From Nostoc sp. NMS9 (GTDB lineage Bacteria; Cyanobacteriota; Cyanobacteriia; Cyanobacteriales; Nostocaceae): a DNA stretch of 64,000 nt. The notes beneath the pieces were generated by a model. That model was not told the DNA's origin and did not search any database. It saw only the letters and a program-made list of their open reading frames with translations. Position numbers and translations under genes: made by a program. The stretch is from contig NZ_JABXKL010000009.1 in NCBI RefSeq assembly GCF_017114995.1, positions 26,533 to 90,532 on the forward strand, in the 5' to 3' direction. Shown in pieces: positions 42,565 to 51,877 of this stretch (position 1 is the stretch's first letter; every line of letters begins with the position of its first letter).

Positions 42565-43815
42565 CTAACTCAGAGACTCCAAATAGTCGCGGATAAGGTT
42601 GCGGCGCTTGGGTTGACGTAGCTTTTGCAAAGCCTTGGATTCAATTTGGCGGACTCGTTCGCGCGACAAGTCAAGAGCGCGGCCAATTTCTGCTAAAGAG
42701 TAAGGATGACCATCTGCCAAACCAAACCGCATCAGAATTACATCGCGCTCCCGACTAGTCAAATCTGACAGAAGGTGATGCAAATCTCTTTGTAAAGATT
42801 CTCGCATTAACATCTCTTCTGGAGTTACACTGTCAGTTTCGAGTAATTCGCCTAATTCAGTGTCTTTATCTTTTCCTACTTTGGTTTCCAAAGAAACGGA
42901 GCGAGGAACCCGCAACAAAACTTCTCGTACTTGGGTTGGTGTCATCTCTAACTCAGTTGCTAAATCTTCTAGAGTTGGAGTGCGACCTTTTTCTTGAGCA
43001 ATTTTGCGTTGGGCTTTTTTGATTTTGTTTAACTTTTCGGTAATATGAACCGGTAGGCGAATCGTGCGACTAGAAGTAGCGATCGCCCGTGTAATACCCT
43101 GACGAATCCACCAGTAAGCATAGGTACTGAAGCGATAACCCTTAGTTGGGTCAAATTTTTCTACAGCCCGCTCCAAACCTAATGTACCTTCTTGGACTAA
43201 ATCCAACAATTCCAAACCCCGATTTTGATACTTCTTAGCAACAGACACAACTAAGCGAAGATTCGCCTTAATCATGTGTTCTTTTGCTTGCAGTCCTTGG
43301 GACTGAACTTGCTCCAACTCCTCTACAGTCAATTTGGCGATTTCAGCCCAGCGGCGTTTGCCATCTGCCAAAGTCGGTCTGAGATCGGATAAAACTATAT
43401 CAGCAGTGGCAGCCCATCTTTCCAAAGATGGCCGATGTCCAAGTTCCGAGGTAAGACGTTCTTGAACTTCAATTAACCGAAGATAGGGCGTAATCACTGC
43501 ATCCCCTTGCTTGGCGGCGTTAGCAAGTACTATCCGCATCCGCAAGTAGCGTTGGACTTTTTGAGCTTCTGAAACCTCTTCATCGCGCCCCAATAAGCGA
43601 ACCCGACCAATTTCTTGAAGATATAGACGTACTAGGTCTGTACTCCGACGGTTGGTGCTAGCAGCAAAGTTAGCATTGTCAACAGAAGCCATCTCTAGCT
43701 CCTGTAGGTCATCTACCGATAACTCACTCTCGTCAACCGTGAGATCCGAGTCCAAAGCCTGGCTAGACTTTTTGGTGTTGTAGGGGGCGTCTGCATAAAA
43801 AGATGTTGCTGGCAT
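42565..43815 (-). CDS. sigC: Group 2 RpoD-type sigma factor, probably SigC
   Basis: 416 residues from ATG 43815 (MPATSFYADAPYN), since the preceding ten residues of the track are not typical. Region 1.2 begins at STDLVRLYLQEIG. Region 2 includes NLRLVVSVAKKYQNRGLELL and the -10 recognition part YAYWWIRQGITRAI, region 3 is EKLNKIKKAQRKIA, and region 4 ends with LSRERVRQIESKALQKLR. It lacks the long region 1.1 of a primary factor, fitting group 2. The N-terminal start matches what I recall for SigC of Nostocales, so the letter is moderately sure. Confidence 0.85.
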   Translation of the reverse strand: MPATSFYADAPYNTKKSSQALDSDLTVDESELSVDDLQELEMASVDNANFAASTNRRSTDLVRLYLQEIGRVRLLGRDEEVSEAQKVQRYLRMRIVLANAAKQGDAVITPYLRLIEVQERLTSELGHRPSLERWAATADIVLSDLRPTLADGKRRWAEIAKLTVEELEQVQSQGLQAKEHMIKANLRLVVSVAKKYQNRGLELLDLVQEGTLGLERAVEKFDPTKGYRFSTYAYWWIRQGITRAIATSSRTIRLPVHITEKLNKIKKAQRKIAQEKGRTPTLEDLATELEMTPTQVREVLLRVPRSVSLETKVGKDKDTELGELLETDSVTPEEMLMRESLQRDLHHLLSDLTSRERDVILMRFGLADGHPYSLAEIGRALDLSRERVRQIESKALQKLRQPKRRNLIRDYLESLS

Positions 43816-44383
43816 AAAGATCGTCTCAATGGCTCCAGGTAACAATAGATTTCGGTCAGCTTAGATTACGGTCAGCTATTCAACTGTTGCTATTGTTCCC
43901 GCGATTAACGATGAACTAACATGGTTGAACGTTCCCTTACAATTTTTTTAGAAATTAACTGTAAGGGTTTTATTGGATACAGTATTACTGAACTTAATCG
44001 GCTGCTAAACTTTTGATTCAACCAATAGCTATTTAAATTCACAGCTAGGCTTTCAATATTTCAACTACTTAGTTAACATTTCAACCTTGATGGGTTTTTG
44101 ATAGTAACTTTTGTAACACAGTATAAACATCCTTCAGTGAATGTCATCTTTATAATTGGCATAGTCACATTTACATGGGTGCAAAAGTAATATCCTGACG
44201 ATTTAGCAATTTTTTCTCAGGATTATTCAGGTATAAGTAGAACTAATAGATATCGGGGAAGTGATTAGCATTAACGGCAAAAATTCTCTCGACACGGAGA
44301 TAGAAGATGCGGATAAATTATCAAATACTCTCTCCGTATCCCCGCATCCTCTTGTCTGTCAGCTTTAATCTGCCAATTTCAAC

Positions 44384-44400
44384 TTGACAGACTACTAGTA
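44384..44400. repeat. TTGACAGACTACTAGT repeat, copy 1
   Basis: Same 16-base core as at 44501 and 44601; three copies in 234 bases. Confidence 0.75.
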
Positions 44401-44431
44401 GTCCATCAAGCTACCGAAAGCCTGGTATGTA

Positions 44432-44478
44432 ATAAGACTTCAGTGCTTAAGAAAAGGACTAAAGTCCTTACTACGAAC
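44432..44478. repeat. Dispersed repeat (family B), shorter copy
   Basis: GGACTAAAGTCCTTACTACG with AGACTTCAGTGCTTAAG on the other side. Related to the 57-base copies at 51878 and 59347. Confidence 0.6.
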
Positions 44479-44500
44479 TTATTTACGCAGCATAGTTGAC

Positions 44501-44530
44501 TTGACAGACTACTAGTTAGTAGTCTGTCAA
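44501..44530. repeat. TTGACAGACTACTAGT repeat, palindromic copy
   Basis: 14-base perfect arms (TTGACAGACTACTA and TAGTAGTCTGTCAA) with two bases between. Could form a stem downstream of gpsA. Confidence 0.75.
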
Positions 44531-44611
44531 ATTCATTTTGACGGTTAGAAAGACGCGATAAATCGCCGTCTCTACAGGAAATTTATCCGTCAATTAGTTC
44601 TTGACAGACTA

Positions 44612-45559
44612 CTAGTAGTTGTACTCTGGCTTGATATCTCGCAACATCAGTTCATCAAGTGCTTGTCCGGGTGTGATTTCGCCTTGAAGTAACCGATAAA
44701 CTTGCTCGGTAATTGGGACTGCGATGTTTTGTTGCTTGGCTCGTTGCATCAAAACTCGGCAAGTATTCACTCCTTCAGCAGTTCCTTGTAAATTTGCGAG
44801 AGTTTCTGTAAGTGACTTACCACCAGCTAGCTGATAGCCGACTTGGTAATTGCGACTTAAGGGACTGTTGCACGTTGCTAACAAATCTCCTAGACCCGAT
44901 AAACCATAAAATGTTTCCGTCTTTGCACCCCAGTTGTTGCCGATGCGAACCATTTCTGTAAGTCCACGGGTAACTAAAGCAGCTTTGGCATTAGTTCCCA
45001 GTTGTAAACCATCGCACACACCAGCTGCGATCGCAATCACATTTTTCAGTGTTCCCCCCAATTCCACGCCCAAAGGGTCGGGATTGGTATATACCCGGAA
45101 ACGATGAGAAGAAAATACTAACTGCACTACTTCCGCAGCCGTGGGGATGTTACTGGCTACCACCGTGGCTGCTGGTAATTCCATTTGAATTTCTTTTGAT
45201 AAATTAGGCCCAGACAAAACAACCACTGCATGGTTAGGGAATATTGTTTGCCAAATTTGTGAAGGCGTGCAGGTGGTTTGGGGATCTAAGCCTTTCGTCG
45301 CTGTAACAAAAATTGTCTCTGGAGAAAGGGGGAAAGACTCAACTTGGGAAGCAACATCTCTCACACCAATCATTGAGATAGCGGACAGGACTATTTGGAC
45401 ATCTTTTGAAACTGCTTGGAGAGTTTGGGAACCTTGACGCGACCACACGCGCACCTGATGACCATTTGCAGCAGCGAGATTTGCCAGAGATGCACCCCAA
45501 GCACCTGCACCAAGAATTGCAACGGAAAGTTTTGTGTTGGAGTACATCTGCTCACTCAT
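44612..45559 (-). CDS. gpsA: NAD(P)-dependent glycerol-3-phosphate dehydrogenase
   Basis: 315 residues. The Rossmann start is VAILGAGAWGASLANLAAAN. Other family segments are VTATKGLDPQT, VVLSGPNLSKEI, LGGTLKNVIAIAAGVCDGLQ (with the catalytic Lys) and TFYGLSGLGDLLATC. It reduces dihydroxyacetone phosphate to glycerol-3-phosphate for membrane lipid synthesis. The stop codon falls inside a TTGACAGACTACTAGTAG repeat, which provides the TAG. The lipA stop lies 12 bases upstream of the gene's start region on the same strand, so lipA and gpsA may be co-transcribed. Confidence 0.93.
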   Translation of the reverse strand: MSEQMYSNTKLSVAILGAGAWGASLANLAAANGHQVRVWSRQGSQTLQAVSKDVQIVLSAISMIGVRDVASQVESFPLSPETIFVTATKGLDPQTTCTPSQIWQTIFPNHAVVVLSGPNLSKEIQMELPAATVVASNIPTAAEVVQLVFSSHRFRVYTNPDPLGVELGGTLKNVIAIAAGVCDGLQLGTNAKAALVTRGLTEMVRIGNNWGAKTETFYGLSGLGDLLATCNSPLSRNYQVGYQLAGGKSLTETLANLQGTAEGVNTCRVLMQRAKQQNIAVPITEQVYRLLQGEITPGQALDELMLRDIKPEYNY

Positions 45560-45571
45560 AACTCCTAATTC

Positions 45572-46456
45572 CTAACTCCTAACTTTTGAGCGTGGGTAAC
45601 GTTCCATCAATTCCCTGACTTGTTCTGCATGATATGAGCTTCTTGTCAATGGTGAAGAAACAACTTGTAAAAATCCAATTTCTTCGCCGAATGCCTTCCA
45701 GTCAGCAAATTGTTCTGGATTGACAAATTCGTTTACCTGCAAGTGTTTTTGACTGGGTTGGAGATATTGCCCAATGGTCAAAATGTCGCAATCCACAGAT
45801 CGTAAGTCTTGCATGACTTGGCGAATTTCGGCATCAGTTTCACCGAGTCCAACCATGATCCCGGATTTAGTGTATGTGCTAGGAGAAAGTTGGCGAGTGC
45901 GCTGCAATAATTCTAATGTGCGATCGTAGTTTCCTTGGGGACGCACCCGGCGATATAGGCGTGGAACAGTTTCGGTATTGTGGTTTAATACCTCTGGCGC
46001 AGCCTGTAAAATTAACTCTAGAGCATTCCAATTACCGCATAAGTCAGGAATTAGCACCTCAATTGTGGTGTTGGGTGAAACAGAGTTAACTGCATCAATA
46101 CACGCCATAAACTGAGATGCACCACCATCAAGCAAGTCATCTCGGTTTACAGAAGTGATGACTACATGATTAAGGTTCAGACGGCGAACAGCTTGGGCCA
46201 GTCGTGTAGGTTCCGTGGGGTCTAGTGGTTTGGGTTTTTTCTCAAAATCAATATCGCAGTAAGGACAAGCGCGTGTACAAGCCGGGCCCATAATCAAAAA
46301 CGTAGCAGTCCCAGCGTTGAAGCATTCACCAATGTTCGGACAGGACGCTTCCTCGCAAACTGTATTGAGGGCTAAATCCCGCAAAATTTCTTTAACGTTA
46401 CCGATGCGCTCACGCCCAGGTGCTTTCACCCGCAACCAGTCTGGTTTTACAGTCAC
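45572..46456 (-). CDS. lipA: Lipoyl synthase
   Basis: 294 residues. It carries both iron-sulfur signatures: [19 protein letters not shown] for the auxiliary cluster and [11 protein letters not shown] for the radical-SAM cluster. Further segments are [19 protein letters not shown] and [11 protein letters not shown], and a serine near the end ([13 protein letters not shown]) that belongs to the auxiliary cluster. It inserts sulfur into protein-bound octanoate. The last residues KVRS and the stop come from the short repeat GTTAGGAGTTAG. A paralogue elsewhere is likely, as cyanobacteria often have two. Confidence 0.93.
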   Translation of the reverse strand: MTVKPDWLRVKAPGRERIGNVKEILRDLALNTVCEEASCPNIGECFNAGTATFLIMGPACTRACPYCDIDFEKKPKPLDPTEPTRLAQAVRRLNLNHVVITSVNRDDLLDGGASQFMACIDAVNSVSPNTTIEVLIPDLCGNWNALELILQAAPEVLNHNTETVPRLYRRVRPQGNYDRTLELLQRTRQLSPSTYTKSGIMVGLGETDAEIRQVMQDLRSVDCDILTIGQYLQPSQKHLQVNEFVNPEQFADWKAFGEEIGFLQVVSSPLTRSSYHAEQVRELMERYPRSKVRS

Positions 46457-46592
46457 AATCCGCTTTTACCACTAGAGTTATACAAACTCAATCCTAGCAA
46501 TCAAAGTCTTTGATGAAGCGATCGTATATAGATGTAATTCTGCTATTTGGCACAGGTTGTGATATTCTTAATTTACAATGCCATTTTTATGG

Positions 46593-46666
46593 CGGGATGT
46601 GGCGCAGCTTGGTAGCGCACTTCGTTCGGGACGAAGGGGCCGCTGGTTCGAATCCAGTCATCCCGA
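46593..46666 (+). tRNA. tRNA-Pro, anticodon CGG
   Basis: 74 bases. The acceptor arms CGGGATG and CATCCCG pair fully, the D arm is GCGC/GCGC, the anticodon arm CTTCG-TTCGGGA-CGAAG gives CGG, and the T arm is GCTGG-TTCGAAT-CCAGT. Discriminator A; no CCA encoded. Confidence 0.95.
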
Positions 46667-47057
46667 TTTATTGTAGAGCGACAAATTATTTGTCAAATGC
46701 TCTCCTATGAACTTAAATATAGCTGACTTTCTTGGAGTTTAAGCAGTACCGCCCAAAATCATGTACTTAAAGGTTTCAATCCCTAATAGGGATTTTAGTT
46801 GATTGCGATCGCAATCTGAAAGCCCTGTGTTATTTGGTTTTCAAGGTTCAATAGCGCAAATGTAAAATCATAACATAGGGACTGGCAATTGTGCTAACTG
46901 TAAATAGCTGAAAGTCAATTTATATAAGGGTGCGCGGATGGTTTCAAGTGCTAAAACTCTCAAATCCTTGCAGATACGGCAATCTAGCCATTTTTGTAGT
47001 TACTCCTTCACCAACACCTACCCATTCGCGCACTTGGCAAAAAACTAGTCTGATTAC
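46667..47057. other. 391-base gap after tRNA-Pro
   Basis: Contains a single CRISPR-repeat-like sequence at 46773-46809 and a HIP1 site next to it. No gene. Confidence 0.5.
46773..46809 (+). repeat. Single CRISPR-repeat-like sequence
   Basis: GTTTCAATCCCTAATAGGGA followed by TTTTAGTTGATTGCGAT. The beginning and the internal CCCTAATAGGG palindrome match the usual cyanobacterial CRISPR repeat form, but only one copy occurs and no spacers or cas genes are near. Confidence 0.45.
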
Positions 47058-47825
47058 TTAAAATTTTTCCTTAGCAGCTAACATCTGTAAAATCTTTTCT
47101 ACATGATCTAACTCTCCAACGATTCGCCGAATTGGGTGAGGCCAAACCTTGACAAGGGTTGGAGTTGCAGAAACCTGATTTAGTTCTGCTTGTTCTGGAT
47201 GACTTAAAACATCAATTACTTTCAGAGTATAAGGGTGTCCGAGTGACCGCTCTAACAATTCGTGTAAATTTTGCAGAATGCGTTCAGTAGAACTGCTATG
47301 CCCTGCAACAAACAAGCGGAGAACATAGCCTTGGGTAATGGCTTCTTTTTTTTGTACTATTACTGGTTGGTGATATTTTGGTACAGGTTCAGAAAGGTCT
47401 AGACAGACAATTAAATCGTGATCCTCCCAAAGCTGCCCAAATGACGAACGATAGGTTGTTAACACCATGCGATCGCACAATCCCTCTTGCCAAGGAGCTG
47501 CTTGCCATACTAATTCCCCTGTGCAAAAAATAGCATTAAGCAAAGCTTGGTGTCTAATTACAGCCGGATAAGCTTCAGCAAAAGTTCGCACTTGTTGAGT
47601 GCGCGGATCTAACCAATTGTCAATAGTTGCAGTATAGCAAGGCACTAAAAAGTGTGGCGGCTCTGGTAAATCTAGAATTTCTTGCAAAGCCGAGCACAAA
47701 TGCAAATGCCATCGACCTTGCTTGCTAGGGTCGATGCAGTAAATTAAATCTCCTCCAGGTGTAAATAGCGCAATGCCTTTAAACAGCTGGGGTGTAGATA
47801 GTTTATTTGTCGTCAAGTTATTCAC
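47058..47825 (-). CDS. KaiB-like domain protein
   Basis: 255 residues. The C-terminal ~90 residues match the KaiB/SasA-N thioredoxin-like fold (YVLRLFVAGHSSSTERILQN, ending VWPHPIRRIVGEL). The N-terminal ~165 residues are a separate domain (STPQLFKGIALFTPGGDLIY, RTFAEAYPAVIRHQALLNAI) that I know only from the same cyanobacterial family. Such proteins are usually annotated as clock KaiB-family, but they are not KaiB itself. The gene lies downstream of pilT on the same strand, separated by a repeat tract. Function unknown; binding to a KaiC-type protein is possible. Confidence 0.8.
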   Translation of the reverse strand: MNNLTTNKLSTPQLFKGIALFTPGGDLIYCIDPSKQGRWHLHLCSALQEILDLPEPPHFLVPCYTATIDNWLDPRTQQVRTFAEAYPAVIRHQALLNAIFCTGELVWQAAPWQEGLCDRMVLTTYRSSFGQLWEDHDLIVCLDLSEPVPKYHQPVIVQKKEAITQGYVLRLFVAGHSSSTERILQNLHELLERSLGHPYTLKVIDVLSHPEQAELNQVSATPTLVKVWPHPIRRIVGELDHVEKILQMLAAKEKF

Positions 47826-47884
47826 AGAGGTTAGGGAACTAAAAGTAAAAATTCTCTCTTTTACCTTTTACCTTAGCTATAACC

Positions 47885-48112
47885 TCAACCAGGATCGCAA
47901 AGATATTTGGGATTAGGTACTCGAAGATGAGGGAGCAGAGGGGCAGGGGAGCAGGGGAGCAGGGAAAGATGAGGGGGATAAGGGAGACAAGGGGGAATTA
48001 TTGAATAAATCTCTCCCTTGTCTCCCCCCTCTCCCTTGTCTCCCCCCTCTCCCTTGTCTCTTCTCAATGTCCAATGCCCAATGCCCAATGCCCAATACCC
48101 AATGCCCAATTG
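47885..48112. repeat. Tract of several short tandem repeats
   Basis: GGGGAGCAG units, then CTCCCTTGTCTCCCCC units (three copies), then CCCAATG heptads up to the pilT stop codon. ORFs on the minus strand here only translate the repeats. Confidence 0.85.
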
Positions 48113-49396
48113 TTAAACTCGACCTCGGAGAAACTGTGCCATTTCGTTAGGAGTTGGTGACATTTCCAAAGCAGTTTCTTCAGTGATTCGTCCGTCTTGA
48201 TAGAGATTCAGCAATGACTGATTCATCGTAATCATGCCGTCAAAGCCAGCTTGTTTCATCAGCTCGCCAATTTCATCATACTTACCGTCTTTGATCCATT
48301 CCTTAATCGCCTCAGTATTGATCAGCACATCGTGGAAAGCAGCCCGCTTACCGTCAGTTGTGCGACACAAACCTTGAGCAATTACTGCCACTAAAGACTC
48401 AGAAATCGCCACCCGCATTGCATCCTGTTCATCACCAGAATAGAGGTTGAGAATCCGCTCAATGGTTTTGACCGCACTATTGGTGTGCAGGGTTCCCATG
48501 ACTAAGTGACCAGTTTGAGCGGCTTTTAGGGCGGTGTTAACTGTTTCCTTGTCCCGCATTTCCCCTACCAGAATCAAATCTGGGTCTTCCCGCAAAGCTG
48601 CTTTCAAAGCGTTGTCAAATTTCCGGGTATGCATTCCCACTTCCCGCTGTTTGACTAAAGACTTGCGGCTTTGATGGACAAATTCTATCGGGTCTTCAAT
48701 GGTGATGATATGTTTGGCCATCTCCTTATTGATGTAGTCAATCATCGCTGCCATTGTGGTGGACTTACCAGAACCAGTGGGCCCCGTCACCAAAATTAAA
48801 CCTTTATGGTGATGACAAATATCCCGAAAAACCGGAGGTAATCTCAACTGTTCCATAGTTAAGATTTTTAGCGGAATCAACCGCAACACCATTGCAGGCC
48901 CTTTGAGGGAGCCAAAAACATTAATCCGCACGCGAGCAAATTCGTATTGAGTTGCTCCGTCAAATTCTAAGGATTCTTCAAAGCGCTGAATTTCTCCCTC
49001 ACTCATCACCTCCCGCAACCAACTCATAAAAGTTTCTTTATCTGTTTCTGGATAATCCCCTGATTGAATTTCTCCCCGGCTGCGGAAGCGGGGTGGTTCA
49101 CCCACACCCAAGTGCAAGTCAGAATATCCTTGATCGTAAGCTTCTCTAATTAACTTCTCTAAAGTGAGTTCTGAACTGCTGTTTTGAGGGCGAACTGAAT
49201 TAGGTATTGGCGGTGGACTACCTGGACGATGACCTGCAACAGGCAAATTAGTACCCCTATCCATTGACATATCGAGTGTTTGTGTCATCTGCCGCTGCGT
49301 ACTAAAGGTTGGGGTTGGCGGTGGTGGCGGCGGCATTGGTGGTAGATTACGTCCGGCAGCAGAGTTAGAATTTGATGGAGACTGTAATTCTGTCAT
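48113..49396 (-). CDS. pilT: Type IV pilus retraction ATPase PilT
   Basis: 427 residues, with a Pro-rich N-terminal extension (PPMPPPPPPTPTF) of ~70 residues that the usual ~360-residue PilT lacks. The rest is standard: an N-terminal PAS-like domain (SDLHLGVGEPPRFRSRGEI), Walker A GPTGSGKSTTMAAMID, Asp box IITIEDPIEFVH, Walker B REDPDLILVGEMRD and His box GHLVMGTLHTNSA. It drives pilus retraction for twitching and DNA uptake. Ends right next to a heptad repeat tract. Confidence 0.93.
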   Translation of the reverse strand: MTELQSPSNSNSAAGRNLPPMPPPPPPTPTFSTQRQMTQTLDMSMDRGTNLPVAGHRPGSPPPIPNSVRPQNSSSELTLEKLIREAYDQGYSDLHLGVGEPPRFRSRGEIQSGDYPETDKETFMSWLREVMSEGEIQRFEESLEFDGATQYEFARVRINVFGSLKGPAMVLRLIPLKILTMEQLRLPPVFRDICHHHKGLILVTGPTGSGKSTTMAAMIDYINKEMAKHIITIEDPIEFVHQSRKSLVKQREVGMHTRKFDNALKAALREDPDLILVGEMRDKETVNTALKAAQTGHLVMGTLHTNSAVKTIERILNLYSGDEQDAMRVAISESLVAVIAQGLCRTTDGKRAAFHDVLINTEAIKEWIKDGKYDEIGELMKQAGFDGMITMNQSLLNLYQDGRITEETALEMSPTPNEMAQFLRGRV

Positions 49397-50127
49397 ATAT
49401 CTTCACATTTGGCAGTTAAAAAGTTGAATTAACGAGAAGTAAAGTCACTTGCTTTGATGACTTTTGGAGAATGCTTGTCTGCAAGCCTTAGCGGTGATAG
49501 AAGGCGATTGAAACTCTAGAACCACGGTCAATCTATTTCATCTACCTCAATTGGTATCTTTTATTTACTAAGATTTCACTACTCAGAATATTTAGATAGA
49601 TTATTTAACCTATCTAAACTGGTTTAACACACGTAAGGACTCAAAAGACCTCAGGAAATACACATAGATTAATAAGTATTTTTTAATGCTTTTATTTTTA
49701 AAGTAAATATTCTCATGACTTAGATGAGAAATTTATCCCAGGCATGGGCACGAATTGCCAGCAATTAACAGCACAAATACTAGCTGATCATTTATTCAGC
49801 CTGTCTAGGAATTATGAGAAAGACTACTAATTTTTATAAGAAATGTTAAGTTGAATAGGAGTGATATCGTGGGGATCAAGGTTAAAAGCCCATACCTTTT
49901 AGGTTATATACCTGAAGGTAGATGCAGTAAATAGGTTTTTTTAATAGATAGAAAGTTGACTTTATATCCATAATTACAAAAAATTAACTGTAAACTTTAG
50001 TAAACAAATGCTCATTTTTCCAATTAGTTTTTATATACTGAATTTCAATGAAACAATTCAGTTTACATCGCAAAAAGCGAGATATGACTGAAATTAGAAT
50101 TTGTTGTGTATTCTGGGAGGAAAAGTC
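49397..50127. other. 731-base gap between pilT and a small membrane protein gene
   Basis: AT-rich, with the divergent promoters of both genes and no ORF of note. Nothing structured enough to call. Confidence 0.5.
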
Positions 50128-50499
50128 ATGGTTTCTGCTCAAAGCTCTAATCAAGGAAAGACCTACTCCTTGTTGATGATTAAAAGCTTTTTAATATGGA
50201 CTTTTACATTAGCAGTATGTTTGTTGGTTGTGGGTTTTCCACTAGTTGTCTTGATGGCTACGGTCGGATGTCTGTTGTCGATTATCTTGCAATCTGTGAT
50301 GCCTGTTAGTGCGGTTTTGCTTGTAGCAGGCGCTCTAATAATGTTTAATGTCATGGCAGTTGTATTGGCTGCGGGTGTGCTAACTGTTAAGGGAGTTCAT
50401 CCTAGTGAAGTTAAATGGTTAAGCTGGCTGCATGGAGAGGCAGACCAAATGCAGGCTACTGTTTACGCTGCTTGCCCTCTAACTTGTGAGATTAAATAG
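50128..50499 (+). CDS. Small membrane protein, unknown
   Basis: 123 residues from ATG 50128, which has GGGAGG eight bases upstream; the track's earlier start (TTG) has no such site. Two or three hydrophobic helices: ~14-45 (MIKSFLIWTFTLAVCLLVVG and onward) and ~55-85 (SAVLLVAGALIMFNVMAVVL). The C-terminal ~35 residues are polar with a few Trp and two Cys (WLSWLHGEADQ, ACPLTCEIK). I do not recognise the family. A clear duplicated terminator follows directly. Confidence 0.7.
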   Translation: MVSAQSSNQGKTYSLLMIKSFLIWTFTLAVCLLVVGFPLVVLMATVGCLLSIILQSVMPVSAVLLVAGALIMFNVMAVVLAAGVLTVKGVHPSEVKWLSWLHGEADQMQATVYAACPLTCEIK

Positions 50500-50533
50500 T
50501 TATTACAGGTTAATTAGACAAACAGTGCGTCTG

Positions 50534-50554
50534 CCCGGTTAAGCCGGGTTTTTT
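50534..50554 (+). terminator. Intrinsic terminator, first copy
   Basis: CCCGG-TTAAG-CCGGG stem-loop followed by TTTTTT. Confidence 0.85.
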
Positions 50555-50619
50555 CATGGTTTTTATAATTTGAACTTTTAAATAGTCATTACAGGTTCAT
50601 TAGACAAACAATGCATTTG

Positions 50620-50641
50620 CCCGGTTAAGCCGGGTTTTTTT
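50620..50641 (+). terminator. Intrinsic terminator, second copy
   Basis: Same stem-loop followed by seven T residues. Confidence 0.85.
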
Positions 50642-50760
50642 ATATCTTGTGTGATTTATCCATTAATATTTATGGTTTATGTGAGGATTGACCGCCGACT
50701 ATTGACCATAGACCATTGACTATAGACCATTGACTATAGATGGCAAATTACAGATGACTA

Positions 50761-51873
50761 ATGAGTAATCAAAAACGCGTTTGCATTATCTTAGGTACTC
50801 GCCCGGAAGCGATTAAACTCGCTCCAGTAATTCAAGTTTTCCAGAAGTCTTCAAAATTTCAGTTGCAAGTAATTCTAACTGGACAGCATCGGGAGATGGT
50901 TGAGCAAGTTATGCAACTGTTTAATATCAAGTCGGATTATAACTTGGAAATTATGCAGGTTCAGCAATCTCTAAATGATATTACTTGCCGTAGTTTACAA
51001 GGATTAGAAGCATTATTTAAGGCGGAAAAGCCAGATTTCGTAATCGTGCAGGGAGATACTACCACTGCTTTTGCCGCAGCTTTGGCAGCTTTTTATCAAA
51101 AAATTCCTATTGGTCATGTAGAAGCAGGGTTAAGAACTGATGATATCTTCAATCCTTACCCAGAAGAAGCTAATCGACGGTTAATTTCTCAAATTACTCA
51201 GTTGCACTTTGCACCGACTCCTTGGGCTGTGGAAAATTTGCATCGTTCTGGTGTTTTGGGTGAAATTCACATGACAGGTAACACTGTAATTGATGCATTG
51301 TTAAATGTCGCTGCAACCCAAGTAGTTTGCAATGTCCCAGGCTTAAACTGGGAATCATATCGGATTTTGTTAGCAACAGTTCATCGTCGGGAGAATTGGG
51401 GAGAACCTCTGTTAGCGATCGCTCAGGGCTTTTTACAAATTTTAGACAAGTTTCCTGATACAGCTTTGCTCTTACCATTGCACCGCAATCCGACAGTGCG
51501 AGTCCCGTTGCAGGAACTTTTAGGGAATCATCCCCGAATTTTCTTGACAGATCCTCTAGATTATGGGGAATTGGTGGGAGCAATTGGGCGATCGCATCTT
51601 TTGCTGACTGACTCTGGTGGCTTGCAAGAAGAAGCCCCCAGCTTGGGAAAACCAGTACTAGTTTTGAGAGACACCACCGAAAGACCAGAGGCTGTTGTAG
51701 CTGGTACAGCCAAACTTGTCGGCACTACAACTGAGAACATTTTTGTAGCCGCTGCTGAGTTACTCAGTGACTCAGATGCTTATGAAGCAATGGCAAACGC
51801 AATCAATCCCTTTGGGGATGGTCATGCAGCAGAGCGCATTTTGCAGATTGTACAAAATTACATTCATGGGTAA
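50761..51873 (+). CDS. wecB: UDP-N-acetylglucosamine 2-epimerase (non-hydrolysing)
   Basis: 370 residues. Family segments: ILGTRPEAIKLAPVIQVFQ at the start, VQGDTTTAFAAALAAFY, IGHVEAGLRTDDIFNPYPEE and TDSGGLQEEAPSLGKPVLVL, with the late LRDTTERPEAV. GT-B fold, cytosolic. It converts UDP-GlcNAc to UDP-ManNAc for surface polysaccharide. The leader is made of GACCATTGACTATA-type short repeats up to 60 bases before the ATG. Single gene, no polysaccharide cluster alongside. Confidence 0.92.
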   Translation: MSNQKRVCIILGTRPEAIKLAPVIQVFQKSSKFQLQVILTGQHREMVEQVMQLFNIKSDYNLEIMQVQQSLNDITCRSLQGLEALFKAEKPDFVIVQGDTTTAFAAALAAFYQKIPIGHVEAGLRTDDIFNPYPEEANRRLISQITQLHFAPTPWAVENLHRSGVLGEIHMTGNTVIDALLNVAATQVVCNVPGLNWESYRILLATVHRRENWGEPLLAIAQGFLQILDKFPDTALLLPLHRNPTVRVPLQELLGNHPRIFLTDPLDYGELVGAIGRSHLLLTDSGGLQEEAPSLGKPVLVLRDTTERPEAVVAGTAKLVGTTTENIFVAAAELLSDSDAYEAMANAINPFGDGHAAERILQIVQNYIHG

Positions 51874-51877
51874 GGAA

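Larger units (their letters stand above)
43816..44611. other. 796-base gap with repeats, between sigma factor and gpsA
   Basis: Upstream region of the sigma gene (AT-rich, 43816-44270), then repeats: CGGAGATAGAAGATGCGG-type, three TTGACAGACTACTAGT copies, a family B repeat (44432-44478) and an AGACGCGATAAATCGCCGTC hairpin near 44545. No gene seen. Confidence 0.55.
50494..50641 (+). repeat. 86-base tandem duplication carrying terminators
   Basis: AAATAGTTATTACAGGTTAA at 50494 recurs as AAATAGTCATTACAGGTTCA at 50580, followed in both by TAGACAAACA and a CCCGGTTAAGCCGGG hairpin. The first copy includes the stop codon of the upstream gene. Confidence 0.8.

Noticed and set aside
46773-46809. CRISPR array
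   Set aside because: Only one repeat-like unit, no spacers and no cas genes; kept as a lone repeat-like sequence.
47885-48109. Two minus-strand ORFs before the KaiB-like gene
   Set aside because: They consist only of translated short tandem repeats.
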